From positions 496,001-560,000 of the forward strand of contig NZ_JAVRIF010000002.1 of assembly GCF_031846185.1 (NCBI RefSeq): a stretch of DNA of 64,000 nt. The letters run 5' to 3'. Made by a program: the position numbers and the translations under genes. Of this stretch, positions 17,832-28,333 are shown piece by piece. Each line of letters opens with the position of its first letter. Within the stretch, counting starts at the first letter, position 1. This stretch comes from Thalassotalea_H castellviae. GTDB taxonomy: Bacteria; Pseudomonadota; Gammaproteobacteria; Enterobacterales; Alteromonadaceae. Below the pieces are notes generated by a model. The model had not been told where the DNA came from and did not search any database. It saw only the letters and a program-made list of their open reading frames with translations.

Positions 17832-19220
17832 TTAAAGTTTTAACTTTCTCGCTCGAAATTTTTTGCCTTTTAACTTGCCATTAGTGAGCGTTTTCACGGC
17901 TAAATCGGCAACGTTTTTATTCACAGCAACGTAAGCTGCAATAGCGGAAATTTGAATTTTGCCAATTTGCTCACCACTAATGGCTTTATTTCCGGTCAGT
18001 GCACCTAAAATATCGCCAGGACGTAATTTTTGTTTTTTACCCCCATCAATATGCAAGGTCACCATTTTAGCTTTGTTAATCGACGAATTTTCAACAACTA
18101 AGTCAGATAAGTCTTCTGGAGAAATTGAAATATTTAAATACTCTTCAAGTTTTATCACTTTATGAGCTTCTTTATGGCTGATTAAGGTACACGCCATCCC
18201 TTTATCACCAGCACGACCAGTACGCCCAATTCGATGTACATGTATTTCAGGGTCGTGTGCTAGTTGATAATTAATTACCATATCTAAATTATCAACATCT
18301 AAACCACGTGCAGCAACATCCGTTGCCACTAAAACATGAACACTTTTATTAGCAAAACAGATCAGGGTTTGATCTCTATCGCGTTGTTCTAAATCACCAT
18401 TTAGCGCAGCACAGCTAAATCCACGCTCTTGTAAAGCCATGGCCAACGCTTGTGTTTCCACTTTGGTATTACAAAAAACCACCGCTGATTCAGGTTGATT
18501 AACCATCAATAACTTTTCTACGCCAGCAATTCTATCTTCGTCATTATCAACCTGATAAAAATGTTGACTAATTGACGAATGGTCGTGCTTAGACTCTACC
18601 TTCACCATCAATGGCTCAGTCATAATATGTTCGGTAATTGGTTTGATTTGCTTTGGGAACGTTGCACTAAACAATAAGTTTTGGCGTTTAGCTGGGCAAA
18701 GTGAAAAAATAAGCTCTAATGCATCTTGAAAGCCCATCTCTAACATTCTATCTGCTTCGTCTAACACTAGAGTCTTTAACTCATCTAAATTTAAACGACC
18801 TTTTCGTAAATGATCTTCAATACGTCCAGGCGTACCAACAATAATATGTGCGCCATGCTCTAAAGATCCAATTTGAGGCCCTGTTGGTGTACCGCCACAC
18901 AAAGTAAGTACTTTTATATTGTGAATAGCACGAGCCAGTTTTCTAATTTCCTTAGCAACTTGATCGGCTAACTCTCTGGTTGGACATAACACCATAGCTT
19001 GCACACGAAAACGTTTTACATTTAAATGATGCAATAAACCTAAACCAAATGCAGCCGTTTTACCTGAGCCAGTTTTACCTTGAGCAATAACATCTTTACC
19101 GGCAATAATAGCTGGTAAACTTTGTGCCTGAATAGGAGTCATTTGCTGATAACCAAGAGAAGCGAGGTTATCGATCAATTCAGGTGTTAGGTTAGTGTTG
19201 GAAAAATCAAGTTCGGTCAA
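17832..19220 (-). CDS. dbpA: ATP-dependent RNA helicase DbpA
   Basis: 462 residues. The DEAD-box helicase core is complete: Q motif, Walker A AQGKTGSGKT, PTRELA, TPGR, DEAD (VLDEADRMLE), SAT and the C-terminal HRIGRTGRAG. The last about 75 residues form the DbpA RNA-binding domain (LHIDGGKKQKLRPGDILGAL, IGKIQISAIAAYVAV) that recognises hairpin 92 of 23S rRNA in the E. coli protein. It acts in late 50S subunit assembly. The C-terminus is very basic (KLKGKKFRARKLKL). Single gene. Confidence 0.94.
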   Translation of the reverse strand: MTELDFSNTNLTPELIDNLASLGYQQMTPIQAQSLPAIIAGKDVIAQGKTGSGKTAAFGLGLLHHLNVKRFRVQAMVLCPTRELADQVAKEIRKLARAIHNIKVLTLCGGTPTGPQIGSLEHGAHIIVGTPGRIEDHLRKGRLNLDELKTLVLDEADRMLEMGFQDALELIFSLCPAKRQNLLFSATFPKQIKPITEHIMTEPLMVKVESKHDHSSISQHFYQVDNDEDRIAGVEKLLMVNQPESAVVFCNTKVETQALAMALQERGFSCAALNGDLEQRDRDQTLICFANKSVHVLVATDVAARGLDVDNLDMVINYQLAHDPEIHVHRIGRTGRAGDKGMACTLISHKEAHKVIKLEEYLNISISPEDLSDLVVENSSINKAKMVTLHIDGGKKQKLRPGDILGALTGNKAISGEQIGKIQISAIAAYVAVNKNVADLAVKTLTNGKLKGKKFRARKLKL

Positions 19221-19330
19221 AATAATGGTCTGTTAAATATAAATGAGGGGGTAAGTATAGCAAGGACTCGCTTCCAAGGAACCAGAATTCTCTTAGCTTC
19301 AGTTAAAATGAAGTAAAAATAATGGCGCTT

Positions 19331-21901
19331 TTAAGCCAAATAATTATTCATTTCATGCGAAGGCATCGGTTTATAAAAATAATAACCTTGACCATAAACA
19401 CAATCCATTTGTGTCAATAACTCGGCATCAGCAAGGTTTTCAATGCCTTCACCCACGGTAGCCATTTGTAAATTCGTTGCCAGATCAACAATCGTCTTAA
19501 TAATTGCCTGATGATTATTATGCTCATGAACATTGTTAATAAAGGAGCGGTCAATTTTCAAGACATCAATTGGAAAACGATGAAGATAACTTAAGCTTGA
19601 ATATCCTGTACCAAAATCATCAAGTAAGATTCTTACCCCCATTTTCTTTAATGCCATCATATTATCTAACACAATATCGCTATTTTCTAATAACGCTCTT
19701 TCTGTTAGCTCTATTCTTAAATGACGGGCATTCAGCCCTACTCGTTTAATAATAGTCGCAATATCTTTGGCTAAATTTGGACTAAAGAAATGTTCACAAA
19801 ATAAGTTACAACTGACGTACAAATCGTCTCGGTCGAATTCAACATGCCAATTTTTTAGTTGTCGACAAGACTTTTCTAAAATCTGGAAATCAATATCGAG
19901 GACAAGTTTAGTTTCTTCTGCAAAAGGAATAAAATCATTAGGATAAACAAAACCACGTTTTTCACTTGCCCAACGTGCTAACGCTTCAAAACCCACAATT
20001 TCATGATCACTTAATCGCACTATCGGTTGAAAGAATGGCACAAACTCTTTTTCTTGAATCGCTTCACGGATATCAGCTTCCAGTAATAAAGCATTTTGTA
20101 CTTTTTTATGCATACTGGAATCAAATACTTCATAACGACCTTTACCCATGTCTTTTGCATGATACATGGCGGTATCTGCGTCTCGAAGCATAATTTCAGC
20201 ACTTTCATAACGATCATCATTAAATAACACGCCGATACTTGTGCCAATAAATACCGGTTGTTCAAGAATGATAAAAGGCGCTGACAATATTTCGGTAATA
20301 CGTTGCGCAACATCATAGGCTTCTTGCGGGGTATCTAAATCTTCAATTAAAATAACAAATTCATCTCCGCCCAAACGAGCTACGGTATCTTTATTTCTAA
20401 CGATAACAGAGAGTTCTTTGGCAATTTTTTTTAATAAGATATCTCCGGCATGATGCCCTAAACTATCGTTAACCACTTTGAAACGATCTAAGTCTAAAAA
20501 AAGTACTGCAAATTTAAAATCTGGACGGCGTTTATGGCAAGCAATTGCATGATTCAATAAATCGAGAAAAACCGTGCGATTAGGTAAACCCGTTAAGCTG
20601 TCGTGAGAGGCAGTATACTTAAGCTGCTCCTCCATTTGTTTCCGCTGTTTTATTTCATCTTCAAGTTCCGCCGTTCTCAATTTAACTTGCTGCTCTAGTA
20701 GCTCTTGGGTTTTACGCTCAAATTGTGCAAGCTCACGGCGTTTAATCGCCGTCGAAACATGTTGCGAAACAAAATTTAACAGTTCAGCATCTTGCTCAGT
20801 GTAAATAACATTGGTCTGGTAACTTTGGATAACCATGGCACCAATCACTTCGCTCGATTGCATTAAAGGGACACCCAACCATGACTTGGTTTTTCCATCC
20901 GGTTTATTCGTTTTCCCTTGTTCGCTTAAAGCCACCATATCATCATGATTGAGAAGAATTGTTTTCCCTTTTTGGATAACCAGTTCAGTATAGCCTTTAG
21001 AAAACTTTCTCGGTTCAAATTTCCCACGAATATCATCTGAACCTTCATCTTGCTCGGAATAATACACAAAAGATAAGAGATCTTTCGCTTTGTTATATTT
21101 GGCAATATAAAAGTTTTCGGCGTTAATCAATTGACCAACAATATTATGCACCATGTCATAAAATTTATTGATATCGATACTCGAGTCATTGGTTAACTCT
21201 GAAATTCGAAATAACGACTCTTGTAATAACTCTGATTTTTCTCGCTCACGGATCTGGCTCATCAACTCTTTAGTTCTAGCATCAACCGCTTTTTGCAAAC
21301 GTTCTCTATCATGTAAACGTTCCATGGCTGCAACGATATGTTGTCCTGTAAACGTTAACATATCGAGGTCATTTTCTTGATAGCGAGTTGAATCGGTATA
21401 ACTTTGTACGGCCATCACCCCAATAACAATACCACCGCTCATTAAAGGAACGCCAAGCCAATCAGTCCCCACGGTTCCCATATTTTCAATTTTGCCTTGC
21501 TCTTGGAGTTCATTGGCAACTTTTGGCGTTGCTAGTAAAGGTTCACCTGTTTCAATAACATGACAGGTCATTGAGCCTTTTAGATCATCAAAATCAACAC
21601 AACCAGGAGGGGTACTATCTTTTTCGTCAACATGATAAACAAATTCTAAAGTAGAAAAAACTTGATCATATAGCACGATATAAAAGTTTTTTGCATTCAT
21701 AATGGATGCAATAGCTTGGTGAACTTGACGGTAGAAAGTGTTGAGGTTAGCACATTCATTTGATAACTGATTAAGGGTAAATAAAGCCGTATAACGCTCT
21801 TCTAATTTACGATATTTTTTCAACAAAAGAATAGACTCTTTCGCTAAGTCACCATCTTCTTTTGATAATGAATTCATATAATTAGTTATTTCTTCCGCCA
21901 T
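19331..21901 (-). CDS. GAF-GAF-GGDEF-EAL cyclic-di-GMP signalling protein
   Basis: 856 residues, no membrane segment. Order: N-terminal helix, GAF domain 1 (about 30-195), coiled-coil linker, GAF domain 2 (about 225-385), second coiled coil (about 390-430), GGDEF (RLGGDEF near 510) and EAL (GFEALARW near 637, with a DDFGTGYSSLSYL active-site loop). Both catalytic signatures look intact, so it could make or degrade cyclic di-GMP, or use one domain for control of the other. The two GAF domains share segments such as WLGVPLM and AVQSYTDS/VIQSYQTN, suggesting an internal duplication. Soluble GAF sensors imply a cytoplasmic ligand, not identifiable here. Confidence 0.93.
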   Translation of the reverse strand: MAEEITNYMNSLSKEDGDLAKESILLLKKYRKLEERYTALFTLNQLSNECANLNTFYRQVHQAIASIMNAKNFYIVLYDQVFSTLEFVYHVDEKDSTPPGCVDFDDLKGSMTCHVIETGEPLLATPKVANELQEQGKIENMGTVGTDWLGVPLMSGGIVIGVMAVQSYTDSTRYQENDLDMLTFTGQHIVAAMERLHDRERLQKAVDARTKELMSQIREREKSELLQESLFRISELTNDSSIDINKFYDMVHNIVGQLINAENFYIAKYNKAKDLLSFVYYSEQDEGSDDIRGKFEPRKFSKGYTELVIQKGKTILLNHDDMVALSEQGKTNKPDGKTKSWLGVPLMQSSEVIGAMVIQSYQTNVIYTEQDAELLNFVSQHVSTAIKRRELAQFERKTQELLEQQVKLRTAELEDEIKQRKQMEEQLKYTASHDSLTGLPNRTVFLDLLNHAIACHKRRPDFKFAVLFLDLDRFKVVNDSLGHHAGDILLKKIAKELSVIVRNKDTVARLGGDEFVILIEDLDTPQEAYDVAQRITEILSAPFIILEQPVFIGTSIGVLFNDDRYESAEIMLRDADTAMYHAKDMGKGRYEVFDSSMHKKVQNALLLEADIREAIQEKEFVPFFQPIVRLSDHEIVGFEALARWASEKRGFVYPNDFIPFAEETKLVLDIDFQILEKSCRQLKNWHVEFDRDDLYVSCNLFCEHFFSPNLAKDIATIIKRVGLNARHLRIELTERALLENSDIVLDNMMALKKMGVRILLDDFGTGYSSLSYLHRFPIDVLKIDRSFINNVHEHNNHQAIIKTIVDLATNLQMATVGEGIENLADAELLTQMDCVYGQGYYFYKPMPSHEMNNYLA

Positions 21902-21998
21902 ACTTTCACTTATAAACCTTTATGATAGTCAATGCATAATGACTGGAAATTAGATAAATTTCCAGCGTAACCTAGCCTTTATAACAACGATTTAACAT

Positions 21999-22292
21999 TT
22001 ATTGTTTAATGCCGGTTTTTTTTATTTCTTCGATATTTTTTTTATTACCACAAATACCTTGTTGGTGCTCATCGCGATAATACCTTATATCAATACAATC
22101 TTGTTGATACCGTCTTTCTAACTCGGTTCGAATTAAAGGTTTTCCCTTGGCTTGGGTAATTTTTCGTTGTAATAACTGACATTCTTGAATTTGCTCAGAC
22201 GCCAACGTGACATCTTCACAGGCATTTTCTTGTGTAGCACAAGCGGATAAAACACTGACAGCAGTTACTGCAAAAATAGCCGAAATTTTCAT
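21999..22292 (-). CDS. Small cysteine-rich lipoprotein, unknown
   Basis: 97 residues with a lipoprotein signal (VSVLSAC, Cys18). The mature part is polar and has four more cysteines (ENACED, IQECQ, QQDCID, GICGN), enough for two disulfides in the periplasm. It lies just upstream, on the same strand, of the GGDEF-EAL gene, 97 bp apart; co-transcription is possible but not shown. I do not recognise the family. Confidence 0.6.
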   Translation of the reverse strand: MKISAIFAVTAVSVLSACATQENACEDVTLASEQIQECQLLQRKITQAKGKPLIRTELERRYQQDCIDIRYYRDEHQQGICGNKKNIEEIKKTGIKQ

Positions 22293-22447
22293 ATAAATAA
22301 GTTCAATTAATTAAAGATAAGTGATTTGATTATAGCGAGCGATTGCCTTTCTCGATAGTATTTAGGTAAACTCTATTTATTTGACCATTTAGACAAGATT
22401 TACATTATACTAGTAAACTATCACATAGACATATGAAGGAAAGGCTC

Positions 22448-23287
22448 ATGAAGGTTCAAGTTGTTGACTATACTTCTGCAGATGCAGGACAACGCTTTGT
22501 TGAAAGCTTACGAGAAACTGGATTTGGTGTACTCACCAATCATCCTATACAACAAACATTAGTCGAGTCGATTTATCACGATTGGTATGAATTTTTTTGC
22601 CAAGAAGATAAACATAACTATGCATTTGATCCAGAAAAGCAAGATGGTTACTTTGCACCTGAAATTTCTGAAACAGCAAAAGGCCATAAACAAAAAGATA
22701 TTAAAGAATATTTTCATATCTATCCTTGGGGCCGTGTTCCAGAATCATTAAAAAAAGATATTACTGATTACTATCAAAAAGCCTCAGATTTAGCGGCCGA
22801 ATTACTCGATTGGGTTGAAAAATATAGTCCCACTGATGTTGCTAAGAATTATTCTGAGCCATTATCAAATATGATTAAAGACACGCCTAATACTTTATTA
22901 AGAGTACTTCATTATCCACCACTAACGGGTGATGAAGAAGAAGGAGCTATTAGAGCAGCAGCTCACGAAGATATTAATTTATTAACTATATTACCAGCCG
23001 CAAATGAGCCTGGACTACAAGTACAAGAAAAAGATGGCACTTGGATAGACGTACCGGCGGATTTTGGTCACCTCATTATTAATATTGGCGATATGCTCCA
23101 AGAAGCTTCAGGAGGATATTTTCCTTCGACCAGCCATAGAGTGATTAATCCAACTGGAGAGAATGCCAAAAAATCACGTATTTCTTTACCGTTATTTTTG
23201 CACCCGAGAGACGAAGTGGTTTTATCCGAGCGACATACCCAAGAAAGTTATTTGCTTGAGCGTTTAAAAGAGCTAGGCGTTAAATAA
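22448..23287 (+). CDS. 2-oxoglutarate/Fe(II)-dependent oxygenase, isopenicillin-N-synthase-like
   Basis: 279 residues from the ATG at 22448, which has AAGGAAAGG 3 nt upstream; an earlier ATG at 22433 overlaps that site and is unlikely. The double-stranded beta-helix iron ligands are His173 and Asp175 (AAHEDINLL) and His230 (TSHRVINP), with the co-substrate Arg in SRISLP (Arg244). The N-terminal DIOX_N-type domain (GFGVLTNHPI) is present. The family hydroxylates, desaturates or cyclises small molecules; the substrate cannot be named. Alone in its orientation, it precedes rapA. Confidence 0.87.
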   Translation: MKVQVVDYTSADAGQRFVESLRETGFGVLTNHPIQQTLVESIYHDWYEFFCQEDKHNYAFDPEKQDGYFAPEISETAKGHKQKDIKEYFHIYPWGRVPESLKKDITDYYQKASDLAAELLDWVEKYSPTDVAKNYSEPLSNMIKDTPNTLLRVLHYPPLTGDEEEGAIRAAAHEDINLLTILPAANEPGLQVQEKDGTWIDVPADFGHLIINIGDMLQEASGGYFPSTSHRVINPTGENAKKSRISLPLFLHPRDEVVLSERHTQESYLLERLKELGVK

Positions 23288-23300
23288 TGCAAAATATATC

Positions 23301-23329
23301 GGGCTATAACTAACATTTATTTATAGCCC
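23301..23329. repeat. Inverted repeat after the oxygenase gene
   Basis: GGGCTATAA / TTATAGCCC with an 11-nt loop, 14 nt past the stop codon. No T run follows, so it may be a weak terminator or 3' mRNA-end hairpin. Confidence 0.45.
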
Positions 23330-23565
23330 AACCACACTTTATTCGATAACGTTCATTTATCGATAACTCCCGCTATTAACGCTTTTTACCCTATTATAGT
23401 TTTGAAAAATTTCATATATTTGAATCACTTTGATACGCGAGTAAAATTTCCAGATATTTTTAATGATCACAACTATGATTAACGTTAACATAGCGGCCTT
23501 TTTTTGGCGGTAAACTTTTCCTATGTATACAGCCTAAGTTGACAGAGTATTTTTTGGAGTTATAT

Positions 23566-26490
23566 ATGTCGTTTCACCCAGGACAACGTTGGATCAGTGA
23601 TGGAGAATCAGATCAAGGATTAGGCACAGTAACGAGTGTTGAAAATAGATTTGTCACCGTTATGTTCACCGCAACCGGCGACATTCGAAAATACGCAAGT
23701 GATAATGCTCCGTTAACACGAGTTATTTTCAACCAAGGGGACATAATCCCAAGCCATGAAGGCTGGCAACTTGAAGTAAGTGCAGTAACCGAAAAGTCAG
23801 GACTTATCACTTATCTTGGCACACGCAAAGATACCGGTGAAGAAACTGAATTAAAAGAAGTGATGATAGATCACTTTATCAAGTTTAATAAGCCGCATGA
23901 CCGTTTATTAAATGGGCAAGTTGATCGACTAGACTGGTTCCGTTTGCGCAAAGATTGTCTGCATCACCAATGCACGCAACAACAATCGACCTTAACCGGC
24001 TTAACGGGTGGTCGCGTTAGCCTAATTCCACATCAATTATACATAGCCGAAGAAGTGGGCAGTCGTTTTGCTCCACGTGTTTTATTAGCCGATGAAGTAG
24101 GTTTAGGGAAAACGATCGAAGCCGGTTTAATCATACATCAACAGCTTGTCACTGGCCGTGCCCAACGAATTTTAATTATTGTGCCTGAATCTTTGATGCA
24201 TCAATGGCTCGTAGAAATGTTACGTCGTTTTAACTTACGCTTTAGTATTTTTGATGAAAGTCGCTGTCAAGAAATAGCCAATTCGGCCGATGAAGGCGAA
24301 GAAGTTAACCCGTTCAGTTCAGAGCAATTAGTACTGGTAAACTTAAGTTTTATCACGGATAACCCACAATGGTATGAATCGCTAATCGCCGAAGATTGGG
24401 ATTTAATGGTTGTCGATGAAGCGCATCACTTGAATTGGCAAGTAGATAACGCCAGTACTGAATATTTATGTGTAGAACAATTAGCACAGACAATTCCAGG
24501 CGTATTGCTGTTAACCGCAACCCCTGATCAACTAGGTCATGAAAGTCACTTTGCACGTTTACGCTTATTAGACCCAGATCGATTTTTTGATTACGACACT
24601 TTTATTGAAGAAGAGCAGCATTACACAGAAGTTGCTGATGCTGCAAATGCCTTGGTCGCGAAAGAAGCACTAACACAGCCGCAGATTGAAACGCTCCAAC
24701 ACTTATTAAAAGAAAGTGATATCAGTGAACAACTTACACAGATCAATCAAGCCCACAATGAAGTAGCTCAAGATACAGTTCGACAATCTGTATTAAATCA
24801 ATTACTTGATCGCCACGGTACCGGCCGTATTTTATTTAGAAATAGCCGTAATACCATCAAAGGTTTCCCAGAAAGAAAACTAAATGCGGCGCCACTCGCT
24901 TTACCTGAACAGTATCAAGACAAAATTGAAGACTTTTTACTGAGCGATAATATCGAGCAACTGAAATCCAATAAACAAACGAAATACATCGCGACTCCTG
25001 AAATGCTATACGGCTTAGATGGCCTTGAAAATTGGTACGATTTTGACCCACGTGTCGATTTTTTGATTGAACTGCTGAATACTTTAAATAAAGAAAAAGT
25101 ACTCGTTATTTGTGCCCATGCCCAAACAGCTATTGAGTTAGAAACAGCTTTACGCGTGAAAGAAGGCATAAGAGCAGCCGTATTCCATGAAGGCTTAAGC
25201 ATTTTTGAACGTGATCGCGCGGCGGCCTATTTTGCTCAAGATGAAGATAGCGCACAAGTCTTGTTATGTTCAGAAATAGGAAGTGAAGGGCGTAATTTCC
25301 AATTTGCTCATCATCTGGTGTTATTTGATTTACCAAGCAACCCTGATCTGTTAGAACAGCGTATTGGTCGACTCGATCGTATCGGACAAACACAAACCAT
25401 ACAATTGCATGTACCTTACTTTGAACATTCTGCACAGAGCATTTTATTTCAATGGTATCAACATGGATTAAATGCCTTTGAACACACTTGTATAACTGGC
25501 CGTGCGGTTTATGAATCGTTTTCTGAACAATTAACACAATTAACCTTATCGGCATCTGCAGATGAAAAAGACATTGCTTCATTTATCACATTAAGTCATG
25601 AAAAGCATTTATCGTTGAAAGCCGATCTGGAGTCTGGTCGAGATAAATTATTAGAATTAAACTCTTCTGGGCAAGGTAAAGCAGAGCAGCTAGTGGAACG
25701 GATCATTAAACAAGATAGTCAAATTCACTTACCACAATTTATGTTTCAAGTGCTTGATGTTTTTGGTATCGCACAAGATGATAAATCAGACAATGCTATA
25801 GCCTTACAACCAACAGAGCATATGCTTACTGGCAATTTTCCGTGCTTACCTGATGATGGCACGACCATTACTTTCCACCGAGATACCGCCTTAGCGTGTG
25901 AAGATTATCATTTACTGACATGGGATCACCCCATGGTGACCGGCGCGATGGATTTAGTGTTGTCGGATGAAATAGGCAATGCCAGTATTGGTTTATTAAA
26001 AAATCCAGCATTACCGGCAGGCACCTTCTTTTTAGAGTGTATTTTTACCATAGAAGCTATTGCCCCTAGTGAATTGCAATTGAATCGCTATTTACCCGTG
26101 ACGCCAATTCGCGTATTAGTCGATAAAAATGGCAATGACTTAGCTGATAAAGTCAGTGAAGCTATTTTAGATCAACAACTGAGTCCAGTTAAAAAACAAG
26201 TCTCGTTACAGTTAGTAAAAGCGTTAAAAGATCAAGTTGCTCCACTAGTTGCGAAAGCAGAAAAGCATGCCGAGCAACAAGTTGCGGCGATACAGGCCAG
26301 AGCCCAAATAAGTATGCAAGATAAGCTTGAACAAGAATATTCTCGACTTACCGCGTTAAAGGCGATTAATCCAAGTGTTCGCCAAGAAGAAATAGACTTT
26401 ATTAAAGTTCAGCAAAGTGAATTAACCAATTATATTCATAAAGCACAGTTAAAGTTTGAAGCGATTCGTTTGGTGGTTGTCAGTAACTAG
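23566..26490 (+). CDS. rapA: RNA polymerase-associated ATPase RapA (HepA)
   Basis: 974 residues, near the E. coli length of 968. The start at 23566 (MSFHPGQRWISD) aligns with E. coli RapA and has GGAG 8 nt upstream; an upstream TTG extension is not real. N-terminal Tudor-like domains are followed by a Swi2/Snf2 core with Walker A DEVGLGKT (about 177) and DEAH box (VVDEAHH, about 282), and a helicase C-terminal domain with GSEGRNFQFAHHLV and QRIGRLDRIGQ. It recycles RNA polymerase after transcription. It is followed 47 bp later by rluA, the same pairing as in E. coli. Confidence 0.97.
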   Translation: MSFHPGQRWISDGESDQGLGTVTSVENRFVTVMFTATGDIRKYASDNAPLTRVIFNQGDIIPSHEGWQLEVSAVTEKSGLITYLGTRKDTGEETELKEVMIDHFIKFNKPHDRLLNGQVDRLDWFRLRKDCLHHQCTQQQSTLTGLTGGRVSLIPHQLYIAEEVGSRFAPRVLLADEVGLGKTIEAGLIIHQQLVTGRAQRILIIVPESLMHQWLVEMLRRFNLRFSIFDESRCQEIANSADEGEEVNPFSSEQLVLVNLSFITDNPQWYESLIAEDWDLMVVDEAHHLNWQVDNASTEYLCVEQLAQTIPGVLLLTATPDQLGHESHFARLRLLDPDRFFDYDTFIEEEQHYTEVADAANALVAKEALTQPQIETLQHLLKESDISEQLTQINQAHNEVAQDTVRQSVLNQLLDRHGTGRILFRNSRNTIKGFPERKLNAAPLALPEQYQDKIEDFLLSDNIEQLKSNKQTKYIATPEMLYGLDGLENWYDFDPRVDFLIELLNTLNKEKVLVICAHAQTAIELETALRVKEGIRAAVFHEGLSIFERDRAAAYFAQDEDSAQVLLCSEIGSEGRNFQFAHHLVLFDLPSNPDLLEQRIGRLDRIGQTQTIQLHVPYFEHSAQSILFQWYQHGLNAFEHTCITGRAVYESFSEQLTQLTLSASADEKDIASFITLSHEKHLSLKADLESGRDKLLELNSSGQGKAEQLVERIIKQDSQIHLPQFMFQVLDVFGIAQDDKSDNAIALQPTEHMLTGNFPCLPDDGTTITFHRDTALACEDYHLLTWDHPMVTGAMDLVLSDEIGNASIGLLKNPALPAGTFFLECIFTIEAIAPSELQLNRYLPVTPIRVLVDKNGNDLADKVSEAILDQQLSPVKKQVSLQLVKALKDQVAPLVAKAEKHAEQQVAAIQARAQISMQDKLEQEYSRLTALKAINPSVRQEEIDFIKVQQSELTNYIHKAQLKFEAIRLVVVSN

Positions 26491-26537
26491 TAACTGACAA
26501 CCCAGCTTATTCAATTAATATAATAAGAGAGTAGAGA

Positions 26538-27206
26538 TTGGCCGCAAATCCTGATTTTATTTATCGCCCACCGATGACGCCTTATCTTGATATAGTTTAT
26601 CAAGATGACGATATAGTGGTGTTAAATAAACCAAGCGGCCTACTTACGGTTCCTGGCCGTTTAGCTGAACATAAAGATTGCTTACAAAATCGTGTCCAAA
26701 CAATATTACCAACCGCCACAATCGTTCACCGTTTAGATATGGCAACTTCCGGTATTATTTTAATGGCATTAAATAAACCGGCACATGTTGAGATCAGTCG
26801 TCAATTTGAAAAGCGCCAGACCCAAAAGTCATATATCGCTCGAGTATACGGTAAAGTAGAAAACCAAACAGGCTCAGTCGATCAACCGTTAATTTGTGAT
26901 TGGCCGAATCGCCCGAAACAAAAAGTTGATCATCAACACGGTAAAAAATCTCTAACCCATTATCGGGTTTTATCGTATCAAGAAAATTCAACCTTAGTTG
27001 AGTTAACCCCTGTAACGGGTCGTTCTCATCAATTACGAGTACATATGCTGTCTTTAGGTCATCCGATTTTAGGTGATCGACTTTATGCCCATGATAAGGC
27101 GCTTACTATTAGTCCAAGGTTACAACTTCACGCACAGTGGTTAACAATAATGCATCCTGTGACAAAGCAAACCATTACCTTTAACGCCACTTGCCCATTC
27201 AATTGA
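26538..27206 (+). CDS. rluA: Dual-specificity rRNA/tRNA pseudouridine synthase RluA
   Basis: 222 residues, typical of RluA. The catalytic motif HRLDMATSG carries the active Asp; other blocks are VNKPSGLL-like VLNKPSGLLTVPGR, ICDWPNRPKQKV and VTGRSHQLRVHMLSLGHPILGDRLY. It should modify U746 of 23S rRNA and U32 of some tRNAs. The start is a TTG at 26538 with AAGAGAG 7 nt upstream, which aligns with the E. coli N-terminus. Downstream of rapA in the same direction. Confidence 0.94.
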   Translation: MAANPDFIYRPPMTPYLDIVYQDDDIVVLNKPSGLLTVPGRLAEHKDCLQNRVQTILPTATIVHRLDMATSGIILMALNKPAHVEISRQFEKRQTQKSYIARVYGKVENQTGSVDQPLICDWPNRPKQKVDHQHGKKSLTHYRVLSYQENSTLVELTPVTGRSHQLRVHMLSLGHPILGDRLYAHDKALTISPRLQLHAQWLTIMHPVTKQTITFNATCPFN

Positions 27207-27291
27207 TTTTCTTACAAATAGTTTTTAAAACTACCCCTAAAAACCATTTGATTCTATCGACTAAAGATAATCTAATGGAGAAAATGGCAAA

Positions 27292-28323
27292 ATGGCCGAT
27301 ATAAATTTCAATATGTTTAATAATTTTTATAGGACAGTTGTGACTCGTCATTCATTACGGTTAATCACAGTAATTTTTGTCTGCTTTTTATTGCCGATGA
27401 CTAATCTTGCCGCTGCCGTGCAAGCAGAAAATAACGACAATAAAACCGCCGAACAAACAACACAGCCGAAAGAAACAACACAAGACAAGCAAGAAGAAGC
27501 TTCAACAAGCGAAACGGAAGATGAAACAGCATCAGCCACTAAAAAAGCGCTAAGAAGTAATATTGATATCAGCGCTCCTATTGATACCTTTATCAATAAA
27601 AAAAATGACCTCGAACATTACTTACCTGCTGAAATTATTCAACCAATGTTGGTGGGGCCAAATGACCATATCACTTTGGTAAATACCAATAATGCGATCA
27701 GCAATAAAGGCGTGATGATTTTATTACCTGATTGGCAACAAACCGCCGCGAGTCCAAAAGCATTAAATGCTTTAAGAAATAATTTACCGGATCAAGGTTG
27801 GACTACTATCAGTATTTTGCCCCCCAACAAGCCCAACAATTATCCATCGCAGGCAATCAGTCAAACAGCAAGAGAAGAAGACAACAACAAGATTCTCACA
27901 GAATATCAGCAGCAACTTGCGAACCTAGTATCCGCCGTGATGACAAAGGCAAAAAGTTATCCCGGAATTATAGTTATTGTCGCCGAGGGACACCACGCTG
28001 CATTATTACTCAATATTTTTCAAGAAGAATTAGCTGAACAGCCAACAGCATTAATTATGTTAAGTGCACATTTAAATGATACGCAAACGAATATTAGCTC
28101 AGCTAAAAGCTTATCCTTATTAGAACTACCTGTACTGGATTTATACCTAAAAGCTGATAACCACTTAGTTGACAGCAGCCTAAAATTAAGAAAAAAATTC
28201 GTCAACCAAGAATTAAAGTCTAATTTTAGACAAATGAAAATTTACAATACCCGTACCGGCTATTACCCTTCAATGCCGCTAATTAAAGCAATTAACGGCT
28301 GGCTAAAATCAATTGGCTGGTAA
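27292..28323 (+). CDS. DUF3530 family exported protein
   Basis: 343 residues. A hydrophobic signal (about 22-43, LRLITVIFVCFLLPMTNLAAA) is followed by a low-complexity Glu/Thr/Gln-rich linker (45-85). The C-terminal two thirds look like the alpha/beta-hydrolase-like DUF3530 fold: GVMILLPDWQQ, LPDQGWTTISILPP and IVIVAEGHHAALLL, where a GxSxG-type nucleophile is replaced by AEGHHA. It is therefore probably not an active Ser hydrolase. It stands alone. Function unknown; location periplasm or membrane-anchored. Confidence 0.7.
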   Translation: MADINFNMFNNFYRTVVTRHSLRLITVIFVCFLLPMTNLAAAVQAENNDNKTAEQTTQPKETTQDKQEEASTSETEDETASATKKALRSNIDISAPIDTFINKKNDLEHYLPAEIIQPMLVGPNDHITLVNTNNAISNKGVMILLPDWQQTAASPKALNALRNNLPDQGWTTISILPPNKPNNYPSQAISQTAREEDNNKILTEYQQQLANLVSAVMTKAKSYPGIIVIVAEGHHAALLLNIFQEELAEQPTALIMLSAHLNDTQTNISSAKSLSLLELPVLDLYLKADNHLVDSSLKLRKKFVNQELKSNFRQMKIYNTRTGYYPSMPLIKAINGWLKSIGW

Positions 28324-28333
28324 GTTTAATCCT

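Noticed and set aside
23539..23565. N-terminal extension of RapA from a TTG
   Set aside because: The E. coli protein aligns from the ATG at 23566, which has GGAG at good spacing.
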